Source: Apostichopus japonicus (lineage: Eukaryota > Echinodermata > Holothuroidea > Aspidochirotida > Stichopodidae). From it: DNA of 64,000 bases. Under the pieces are notes generated by a model. That model was not told where the DNA came from, ran no database searches, and saw only the letters and a program-made list of their open reading frames with translations. The DNA lies in assembly GCF_037975245.1 (NCBI RefSeq), contig NC_092568.1, forward strand, positions 36,084,001 to 36,148,000, given 5' to 3'. Shown piece after piece: positions 54,131 through 64,000 of this stretch. Within the stretch, counting starts at the first letter, position 1, and every line of letters starts with the position of its first letter. The position numbers and the translations under genes are program-made.

Positions 54131-55025
54131 TATTTTAATATTTATGATTATCGTAATTCGTTTGCCAGAGCTGTTGTCCTGGATCATGGACTGTATGATT
54201 AGGGCAGTACCTTAATATTGGACAAAGGTGTGTGTTCAGTGACTACAATGCGTATGTATGTCCCCACTGTCGCTACTTCGGACATGCAAGAACAAACTGC
54301 ACGTATATATAGTTATGTGAACATCATCATTGCGGTAAAATGTTAGTGCTTTCCAAGAACACAAACATAGCTATAACATGAAACAGAAGCAGAAATTTCC
54401 AGTAAATTCTCTCGCTCCACGTAAAAACAACACAAAGTGCATTAGTATGTAATGAAGTTTAAATATCGGTGACCATTAAATGACTGTCTAGCATATTTTG
54501 TAGCCAGCATGATCATCTCTCACAAGGATAAATACGAACTATGAAAGGACAGTAGTTGGTGGACACGGAAATTTTTTATTTCGATTTTATATGAGTTTCA
54601 AATATACTTCTTTATCAGTTATTTTGATATCCTGGTATCATATATGACCGCCAGGGTAGCTCCGTTTCCATGGTGAGGGGTGAAATTACTGGTTGGCAAA
54701 CTTCAGCAATGTATAATGAAACATAGTTTGTCTAAACTTTATATACCAGCACATATAAAGTGCAATCCGCAGTTTGCTTAAAAAACATGATACGTCAGAA
54801 TTTTGTTTACGGCTACGGAAAGACGTCGAACATATGTTTGGTGATGTCTATACAAGAAAACGAGTGTAAGGCTTAGTTATTATTACTGAAGTACAAACGA
54901 GGTGGATTGACACGGGCTGGTCGGTTCAACAATAAGTTATAGCTAAATATCAAGCAAACCGGACACACTAATATGAATATAATTAATGTTAATATAATAA
55001 TATAAATAAATATTAATAATAATTA

Positions 55026-55026
<1 letters not shown>
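54131..55026. other. No gene seen
   Basis: AT-rich, nothing recognised. Confidence 0.4.

Positions 55027-55082
<56 letters not shown>
55027..55082. repeat. (TA)n microsatellite
   Basis: About 27 TA units with one TACA interruption; AT-rich ATTAATA sequence precedes it. Confidence 0.92.
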
Positions 55083-55084
<2 letters not shown>

Positions 55085-56062
55085 GTGGCTCTGTTATTTT
55101 TCGTTTAACGTTGTTTCGCCTCTTCTATTAGATCGATATTCTATCTGTCTTTCTTCCTTCCTTCATTTCTTTCTTTCTTTCTTTTGTCCTTGTTGTAATT
55201 AGGTCGAGCAATAATATAAAAAAATGGAAAGTGTGAAGTGTAACATTCAATTTCCGATCATTGATTGGAATCCTTAATGTTTTGCGGCATACTATGGTCT
55301 TTGATCATAACTCCACATAGACTTGATTTTGATATTACAATATTTTGCGATGCTTTAAATGTTCCATAGAAGAAGTACATATTTGTTTTGTGTTTTCTTT
55401 GTTCTTCTGTCACGGCTCTTTTTTGTCTCGTAGTATTTCTTCTTTTCTCTTTATTCCTTTATTGTTTAATAAGGTCAAGTAATTACTTTCAAATTATCAG
55501 CTTGCTTGAACCAAAAATTATTTCATTATTTATCTGATTATTATTATACCCACGCGTAGAAATAATTGTTTTTTTTTCTTCTTATGATTTATACTACCGC
55601 GGTATATCAGACAGAACACGTATACAAGCCTGAGTTGGTTACCGACCAAATATTTAGGTTAGGCATTTTCTATGCAACAATGTAGACCAGAGTAAACAAG
55701 TCGTTATAGACTGCATGCATCTGTTCACAGCGAGTAGCGTAGCAAAGAATGTGGTAGGCATTTTGTACATAGAAGTGAATCCACCACATTGGCTTCGAGT
55801 GAGACGATTCCCATGTAATTTGATACTTTTGACGTGAAGCACACGCACGAACAAACTTATGGAGACACACACATCTCCCTGGTAGAAATACGCCAAGCTC
55901 ATATCATTTCTCAGATGTATTAAAAGAAGTCCAACCGACCATCATATGTCTGGTGATAGAAATAGCCAACATAATATAAAAACAACTTCTCCAAACGGAT
56001 AAGAAACATCGTATTCCATTGGGGTGATATCATAGACTGAATATTACTTCCAACGCTAGACT
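55083..56062. other. No gene seen
   Basis: A CTTT/CTTC stretch at 55148-55185. No supported gene. Confidence 0.4.
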
Positions 56063-56205
56063 GAATACTTGATCAAGTCGAAATGTGACATCATCCAACC
56101 GCATATGCTTATTATTTTTTTTTCTTTAATTATGTCAATTTTTACAATATTTATGTTATGCAAATACAGAATCTAACTTGTTGACGTCCTTAACATGACC
56201 TTATT
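56063..56205 (+). repeat. Dispersed repeat family R2, copy 2
   Basis: Aligns with 1005-1160: ACTTGATCAAGTC, GACATCATCCAACC, TACAATATTTATGTTA, TGCAAATACAGAATCTAA and CCTTAACATGAC, with indels in the T-rich middle. Confidence 0.6.
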
Positions 56206-56985
56206 TATAGCATTGGTTTTCTGTGTCAACACTGTGTTATGTCACTTTGAATATGAACAGAGCAGCAGAGAAGGCAACTAAAATTCTGTCACACTCTCGT
56301 GGCAACATGTGACATCACAGCCTGACAAAATGGCAGAGCCTGACACTACAGTTATAAATCAATGATATCTCTTAAATGCATGACCAACACAAACGGCAAT
56401 CCTTGATACAACAGTTTAAACCGCGGTGTTTCCAAAAATGGAGAAATATTTTCCTTAAATATTTCCGGGATATTTAGTCAAAACGATTTCTATCATATAA
56501 GCTTAATATTTGTTTTTGTTTTCTCTTTGAAATTGTAATTTGAGATATGTTTTGTAATAAATATATAACAGATCCTCATTGGCGAGATATCCAGTGTCTA
56601 ATTAATCCAATACAGAATATTATTTTGTGTCCCACAAATTTTACGTCTTTCTATCGAATGAATATTCATTTGCAGACTATTTGAGGCATTTGTCCCTATT
56701 TTTGTGGCCTTTTTGTCTGGTGCGAGCCTGGTTCATTAAAGTAAATTCTACGTCGTGGTGGTGGTTGGGGGGGGGGGGGGTAGGGGGTCTTTGATTTTCT
56801 TTAAAGGATCATACTTTACGCAGAGTTTTATTCGTGATATGTCACAGTCCAAGAAAAATGTAAGAAAAAGATCATTACTAGTAAAAAGTTTTTATAAATA
56901 TCCAGTATTTAAGATAATCTCCTTTAAAGTAAGACGCTAAATCTTTGGGATGCTTCATTAAGGTTAAATTGAAGATGATCTCGAC
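56206..56985. other. No gene seen
   Basis: G run at 56765-56785. A 61-codon frame from 56755 (+) starts in that tract and is not credible. Confidence 0.4.
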
Positions 56986-57160
56986 GTTTCGGTGAAGGCA
57001 TTAATATGAATATTAATCCATTGTTTTATCAATTTTAATATCTATACAATAGCAATGTTCCTTATTAACATCAACACAGCATCCTTGGATGACATTCAAC
57101 ATGATTTGTCATTGACAAAATGTCGCGAATCGTAAACATGTTATATGATACTATTAAAGT
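56985..57160 (-). repeat. Dispersed repeat family R1, partial copy (minus)
   Basis: On the minus strand: CATGTTGAATGTCATCCAAG, CTGTGTTGATGTTAATAAGG, AAACAATGGATTAATATTC, and a CGTCGAGATCATC end, matching the right half of the 42.8-kb copy. Confidence 0.68.
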
Positions 57161-58862
57161 TGTTGTTTACCTTATGACGTGTTGTGTGTCATGATGTTAA
57201 CAGAGGAACTGATCTAATGGGGCTGCGTGTTCATGAGCCCGTAAAATGTTTAAAAGGCTCATTTCTCAAATATAATTAAAGTGGTACATGAATACAAACG
57301 TGGCCGATAGCATGTGTTTACGGTGTACAACATATGAACATGAATTGTATGCCTAAAGGCACATTATGCCTAAAGGCATCATTTGCTTAGGAAGAGAACG
57401 TCAACAATTTTGTGACAAACTGAACGCGAAATTCACAGATGGCGAGTATGTTATATGTAATTCATTAATTGATTGATTTATTGATTTTATCTTCATTAGT
57501 CATTAGTAGAGGGCAGTAAAACTATAAATTAAAAGACGTAAAACATAACGTCTATGACACGAGACATGTTTATAAAAATTAAGTAATGTAAAAACAAACC
57601 CTATACCGTTGAAGAGGGGGTGCGGTTGGGGGAGGGGGATATTGTCGATGAGAACTGAAATAAGCCACCCCCTTTATACGTTGGTACATACTATTCTGTG
57701 TAATAATTTGAATGAAGCGTCATTTATACGGCAGTTTTCTGTACAGTATTTACAATGTCACTATTATAATGTTACTTGTGTAACCAATGTTTAATGTGTC
57801 TTGCCTTTTTCCTAAACGAGACAAATAGATGATAATAACCCAGAGTTGGGTAAATTCCCTTTTGTCGGAAAAGAAAGTAAGATAGGAATGTTCCTTAATT
57901 GCTTTGTAACAAATGAAATTTAGGATTACAAAGTGAGTGGTCATTAGATCTGGTACAACCATGTTGTAAAAATGGAGATTGCTCAGACAATGCGTGTTGT
58001 TTGCCAAGGGTTTTAAATTGTAACCAGTACTTTGTGCTTTAATTAGTCATAAATCTGCCGATGGGTACATTAAACATAGGAAACATGAAGGACCAACCAA
58101 TTCGCATCACTGAATAATGGACTAATGAACAAACTAAATCATTTGGCCGGGGTAGAGGGGGGGGGAGTGAATAATACATTACTTATGTGACCTTGGATTA
58201 CACATAGAATTATCTATACCGTATTGTTTATTAAACACAACAAAATGCACCCGACATTTAGAGCATGCAGGCAATCGATTGTATCCATCGCAATTGTTCC
58301 CCCTTCAGATTGGAGTCTATCACAAATATCTTTTAAGTATTATACATTGGTTTCAGAGACACAACGAAAATTACGATCTAATTGCCAAAAATGGTAGCTA
58401 TTAAAACTGAGCAGATTAGATTTAATACCTGTTAACTCGCATTATGCAGTATTGGGCATTGCTCCCTATAACCTAACGCTAGCCTAAGTATACACTATAT
58501 ATAAGCCGGGTACGACATGTTGTAGTGCACTGCTAACACTAAAGAGTTTAACATTCGCACCTCATCAGGCCCGATAAGAGTTAGGTCCGGACCCCCATTT
58601 TTTACCTTACGTCTTTCTTTTTTTTGATAATATAAAATACATTATTCTTTTATCCCATATCTCCCCGGTCATCCTAACTGACCCCTGACCCTGGGTTGTA
58701 ACATCTTCTGACCCCCTCCCCTTCCCTCGTCATGTATGCACCCCATTACAACAAAGACATGAGAAGGTGTAAAATCCTCCATTGTTCATATGATGTTCAC
58801 TTGGATACGAAGTTCGTCTCACATACCATTTGAACGCCTTTTCAAAGACGCCTACAAAGTGG
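57161..58862. other. No gene seen
   Basis: G-run tracts at 57616-57640 and 58156-58166. Small frames lack motifs. Confidence 0.4.
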
Positions 58863-59225
58863 CAAAAGTGTTAGCCTATACGCTCATATAAACCGTGGAG
58901 TTATGGGGAAAAGTGTTAGCCTATACGCTCATATAAATGGTGTAGTTATGGCGCAAAAGTGTTAGCCTACGCTCATATAAACCGTGGAGTTATGGGGCAA
59001 AAGTGTTAGCCTACGCTCATATAAACCGTGGAGTTATGTGGGAAAGTGTTAGCATACGCTCATATAAACCGTGGAGTTATGCATGGGCAAAAGTGTTAGC
59101 CTACGCTCATATAAACCGTATAGAGTTATGGGGGGAAAGAGTTAGCCTACGCTCATATAAACCGTGGAGTTATGCATGGGCAAAAGTGTTAGCCCACGCT
59201 CATATAAACCGTAGAGTTATGGGGA
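58863..59225. repeat. Minisatellite, about 45-bp unit, 8 copies
   Basis: Units read CAAAAGTGTTAGCCTACGCT, CATATAAACCGTGGAGTTAT, then a variable G-rich joint (GGGG, GTGGG, GCATGGG). The variable joint changes unit length from about 41 to 50 bp. The 81-codon frame over it is repetitive and not credible. Confidence 0.93.
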
Positions 59226-59632
<407 letters not shown>

Positions 59633-61649
59633 TAATAGATATTTGGGAAACTCTACCACAATTTACAGTTAGTCTGCACGCAATAACATTCTCACATGAC
59701 TTAGATTTATACTGCTTATTGTTTATGAAATCAGTATTATTTATTAAAATATGGTAAAATTCATCTCCCAAAAGTAATTGCTTAAGGCCTTTTACGTGAA
59801 GCAGGTATTGAGAATCTTAGATCAACCGTAGGAAAACAGATTAATTTCCTGGCTTTCGATTTAATTGCGCGACACTCGTTGAGTATACAGCCTCTATTTA
59901 TGTTCAAAGGGATATAAAACTTTGAATTATCGTTGTCTAAATTAATAAAACTGAACCAAAACTAAACTGAAAATAATATTTAAAAAAAAATAGCATTCTA
60001 AGATTAAATCATTTTTATTGCCCATTTTAATCTTCTTGTTTGTTTTGTGGCAAAGGAATGGGAAGGACGATATTGTTTTTGTATGTTATATTTACTTATT
60101 TCTATCATGACTATTATTTTTATTATGGCTTTGTGTTTTGTTCAGGGAGGGGGGTGAAAACCAAACTTTTTTTAAGTTTCTTCCTGGACCGCGTTATGAC
60201 TTCATGCATGCCATTGAAAATATATATAATATTGTGGATGTCATTCCCATTTGATTAAGCTTTATTGACCTGTTAAATGTTTGCTGTGATACCGCAACTA
60301 AAAGTAAGCAACCCATCAGTTTTATGCTCCTATATATATCTGCGTGGCTGCAAACACAATACGACTCCTTTAAAATGTAAGGGGTGTGTTCCGAACCCTC
60401 GATGACCACTTGTCGACAAACCCAGCTGAATCCATTGTGAGTTATAAACCCGAAAAATGATCTAAAAGCGTAATGTTTTTTGTTTGTTCCTGAACTGTTT
60501 TTAGTGAAACTTATAATATATGACTTGAAGATAACCTTAAAGCATCTCGGGTCCGTTGCGTCCACGTTACTGATACCACTCGCACTTGTGTGGAAGTACC
60601 TACAACAACTGGCCCCGTCCTTCCCCCACAACCCCCTCCATCCTATTGCTCTACACACTTTAGCCATGCAACCATACATATATGTCTATGTCTACAGTTT
60701 TGTGCTTGATAAGAAAGGAGGATTTGCCACTTTTCAGCGTGAATCGAACACAGTTGAACATTTTGAAAGTAAGACGGGAGAAAATGTGGGGAGGGGGATT
60801 TTGTCCAAACAAATTTAAATGAAATTCTGGTCAGTATTCAGAAATGGTGGACTTATTTGTTCCTTTTTCTTATCATAACTTATGCTCGAAAAAATTTAAA
60901 TACCCAAGTCCGTTGAGTAAAATATGTACAATATGGCGACAAAATAAAACCATCCTTAATTGACCTTCAAATTCTTTCCGCAACATTTAAATGCCCACTT
61001 TTACACTGAAGTATAGTATCACGTCTTAGGTTATATATAATACAGTCAAACGGTACCAATGCATTGCGACTTACTTGTAGTACAATCTTCGATTGTTTGT
61101 GCCAGTGAATATTGCCAGACGAGAAAATTAAGCAGTTTTCCACTTGCGAAGTAACTATAATAATTATAATGATGTAATTTTGGAATAATCGCTTCTTAAT
61201 TCAGACTCGATTTCTTACGAAAGCACAAGCTTGCGTGATACAGATACTGTATTAAAATACAAGGCTCTATTTACAAGACTTTATCTATAGAAGGTTACCC
61301 CGTTATGTAGGTTAATTGCCATTCATTGTCTAGCAAATAACTCCCACATTTTCATTCTCTTGTGCAGACTACAAATGCATGCGTATTGGATGTTAGAAAA
61401 TGTTGTATAAGGCAGTCGTTATGTATTCTGAACAATTTATTCCAGATCTATATACAGTCTAAAATACTTCATTTTTCGTCTTTCTGTTTTAACCTCCAGA
61501 TTTCTTTCTTATATTTCTCAATTATGTTCATCATCGATTTAAAACAATCATATTACAAGGTACCATAATCCACAAGCATGTAAGCAAAAACTGTGTAGAA
61601 GTTGTAAGGAATATTGCCCGTCGATATTTTTCTCCTTTCGTAATCTTCT

Positions 61650-61650
<1 letters not shown>
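59633..61650. other. No confirmed gene
   Basis: A 161-codon frame at 60679-60194 (minus) overlaps a 112-codon frame at 60480-60818 (plus). Neither has a motif I recognise. Their region is slightly richer in GC than its surroundings. Confidence 0.35.

Positions 61651-61710
<60 letters not shown>
61651..61710. repeat. (TA)n microsatellite
   Basis: About 29 TA units. Confidence 0.95.
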
Positions 61711-61776
61711 TTTTCTACTATTATTTCTATCCAACACGTGGAACATTTCATCATGCGTATATATATATATATATAT

Positions 61777-62040
61777 GCAAGGGCGTAGGAACCGGGGGGC
61801 TGGGGGGCGCCAGCCCCCCAGTGAAAAATATGGGGGGCGGAAGTATCATTCCGCCCCCCGCTCCGCAAGTCAGAAAACCCCTTTTTCATTTCCAAATGAG
61901 AAAAAAATCTCATTTGGAGCACCAAATTGCATTTAAGGCCAGGTGAAAATGCAAAATTCTTTACAAAATGGAGTGGGAGTTAAAGTGTGCTATATTGCAC
62001 CAAATTGCATTTGAGGCCACATGGAAATGCAAAAAAATTC

Positions 62041-62044
<4 letters not shown>
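61777..62044. repeat. Structured interspersed element with three perfect hairpins, between TA arrays
   Basis: Starts GCAAGGGCGTAGGAACCGGG just after a TA run (61759-61776) and ends at another (62045-62138). Three perfect stems lie in a row: CTGGGGGGC/GCCCCCCAG with 4-nt loop (61800-61821), GGGGGGCGGAA/TTCCGCCCCCC with 6-nt loop (61832-61859), and CCAAATGAG/CTCATTTGG with 8-nt loop (61892-61917). Then GCACCAAATTGCATTT occurs twice, about 77 bp apart (61919 and 61996), each followed by AGGCCA and an AAATGCAAAA string. There is no pol III box or coding frame. It is probably a non-autonomous mobile element; class unknown. Confidence 0.65.
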
Positions 62045-62119
<75 letters not shown>

Positions 62120-62138
62120 GTGTATATATATATATATA
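62045..62138. repeat. (TA)n microsatellite
   Basis: TA with TATG and TGTG interruptions near 62110-62125. Confidence 0.95.
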
Positions 62139-62203
62139 GGGATTTATTGTATAGCAAGTGGTATGACAGTAATATAGTAATGGTGTGTTATTCTTTATTG
62201 AAT

Positions 62204-62205
<2 letters not shown>

Positions 62206-62251
<46 letters not shown>
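62206..62251. repeat. (TA)n microsatellite
   Basis: About 22 TA units. Confidence 0.92.
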
Positions 62252-62253
<2 letters not shown>

Positions 62254-63819
62254 ATGCTGTAACACTGCAAAATTGTCGTACATATATAACAGGCTTATGT
62301 TATATTACTCGTATTACTGTAAATATCTATCGAACATCTGTTGTACAACTAACGGTACACACTAAATAATAGGGTGTACTCAGTCCGGTATTTTTTGATT
62401 AGACAGCAGGCACCTGATAATTGACAAAAAAAACACAGCAATACTTGTTAACGTCTATCATTGAATAGTCATATATTGCTACCAAAAGAACAGTACTATT
62501 CCTAATATATGTTGTTTATTTAAGTGACCATGCGAACCAAGAAAACTGGTGTGCACCAATAGGCACGATACGTGTTCATATACGCCTACGTTATTATTAT
62601 GTGGCAGAGATTTAACGTTTGTGTTCAAAAATGTGCGAACCGACGGAAAAATGAAGCCACTTTTACTTACAAGATAATTGAAAAATTTAATCCGCTAACT
62701 ATGGAAACTTTAAGGTGCCATTGAAATGTTAAGCATTCATTTTCTTCAAAGTATATGGAATTGTTGATTTACGGTATATTTCAACAAAATGCCGAAATGT
62801 GTTTGTTCGTTACCATTAAAATTTACACAAATCTTTTTTCTTTTCTTTTAACTAGAAGACGAATTACTCAATTATCACCGTACTTAATTCAACAATTTCT
62901 GCAATATGTAGTTTAATTCGCTCATCATAAAGAACATTTTCATTTTCAAATTCTTAATAGAAAATTGAATAGTCAATATAACAGTTTGTCGCAAAATGGT
63001 GAATTACACACATTATACAAAACAAGTAAAAACATTTAATGAAATGACGAACTACTCACTCGATTTTACATTTTGTTGCAAATTTATCAATTTATTACTT
63101 TTATTTTATTCGATAATCATTTTGGTGTAAATTTGTCCAAATGATTACGTTCCACAAGATCCATAGTCGCGGGAAATTGTTCCACTATTCACTTTAGGTT
63201 AGATGAAATTATCATTTTGCGGCCAAATCTTCAAAGTTTAAATTTGACAAAATATGAATGGAAAAAAAGTCATTTTCAAATGAAATGACGAGTTGATCAA
63301 TTTGGTTCAAATTGTTAACATATTTACTGAACGTGCAATCATTTCTATTGATAAATGTTAAAATATTTGCAGAGAAATTTTGAAATTTAACGGCTCCTTC
63401 CAGAATTAGCGCTATGGGCCACTTTTCATCTTAACAAAGCACAGCTGTTAACTCAAGGGAATAATGTCATGAACTTTTAAAAAGGGGTAGAAATTGCAAA
63501 GAGCAAATTAAAACTGTATATTGAGTTTAAATGGTTGCTACATCTATAAGATTGCCTACAAGTGTCTCCAAACCCGAACTTTTCTCAAGGTTTTTCGGTT
63601 AAGGAAATATGTTCAGATATCCCTAGAAATCCATAATGGATCAATTTCCCTGTAAATCACCAGAAACAGTAAAACAGCAATTGAAATAGATTAATATAGT
63701 CTATTATTAAAATTAGATACCTGGATTACATTGTAGTGTTTCTGTTATGTATCGCGATGCTATTTGTGATGTCAGCCGTATGCCTGTGTATATTTACCCA
63801 CGCACCTGGCTTTGATCTT
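62252..63819. other. No gene seen
   Basis: AT-rich. Loosely similar phrases (AAATGACGA, TTTGTC-AAATG, ACTCA) recur at 62860, 63045 and 63285 but I could not establish a period. Confidence 0.4.
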
Positions 63820-63960
63820 GTGGACATAACCTTAGTGTCGATAGGTTGTCCGCATATACAAGGAGAGTCCCGGGGTTCGAAATACCGGTGAAGGCTTGAA
63901 TTTTCTTCATTATTCTGTTTTTTCCGACTCATTACCGTTTCATATTTATAAATATGTATG

Positions 63961-63997
<37 letters not shown>

Positions 63998-64000
63998 GTA
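63820..64000 (+). mobile_element. tRNA-derived SINE, family A, copy 2
   Basis: The head at about 63820-63895 keeps ATAACCTTAGTGTCGATAGG (diverged box A), GTTGTCCGCATATACAAGG and GGGGTTCGAAATACCGG (box B region). The body TTCTTCATTATTCTGTTTT and CCGACTCATTACCGTTT aligns with 24850-24898, and a TA/TATG tail runs from about 63950 to the window edge. More diverged than copy 1: the anticodon stem no longer pairs. The element may continue past the window. Confidence 0.75.

Noticed and set aside
62760-63320. Possible degenerate satellite (AAATGACGA-like phrases)
   Set aside because: Spacing is irregular (about 190 and 240 bp) and similarity is too weak to separate from AT-rich background.

Overview
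The window reads as gene-poor, repeat-rich nuclear DNA from an animal. It is AT-rich, has no long open reading frame outside simple repeats, and contains truncated non-LTR retrotransposon (LINE) tails, several tRNA-derived SINEs with pol III box A/box B heads, hAT-type non-autonomous DNA transposons with 8-bp target duplications, and very many microsatellites. This mix (L2-like LINE tails ending in a GCGCTATATAAA-type motif, SINEs sharing that tail, TA-rich microsatellites) fits a marine invertebrate deuterostome such as an echinoderm, but that is inference and the species cannot be fixed from the sequence. No bacterial, organellar or viral gene was recognised, and no complete host protein-coding gene.

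Layout. 0-10 kb: a 68-bp inverted repeat, two adjacent minisatellites (3.9-4.26 and 4.53-5.63 kb), the C-terminal end of an L2-like LINE running into a long ATT array (6.59-7.24 kb) and a 160-bp satellite (8.38-9.12 kb). 10-25 kb: a hairpin MITE, G-rich tracts, three copies of an unclassified dispersed family (R1), a foldback element, a tRNA-SINE (family B), a 300-bp truncated LINE with probable target duplications, and a second tRNA-SINE (family A). 25-45 kb: a hAT MITE with a perfect 8-bp duplication, a hexanucleotide G-rich array, a tandem duplication near 31 kb, SINE family C inside one copy of a duplicated segment, a nested GTC/ATC repeat, and a second hAT element beside an R1 copy. 45-64 kb: an apparently uninterrupted 851-bp tetranucleotide array, a CCATA array abutting a LINE tail, a second SINE B, further R1 and R2 copies, a 45-bp minisatellite, an element with three perfect hairpins between TA arrays, and a second SINE A at the right edge.

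How the parts work together: there is no operon or pathway. The main functional relationship visible is parasitic. SINE C carries the same 3' tail as the L2-like LINE at 6.6-7.0 kb, the usual signature of a SINE copied by its partner LINE. The hAT elements lack any visible transposase and would need one supplied from elsewhere. I found no convincing new biological system. The most useful leads are the unclassified dispersed families (R1, R2, R3), the triple-hairpin element and the very long perfect tetranucleotide array.
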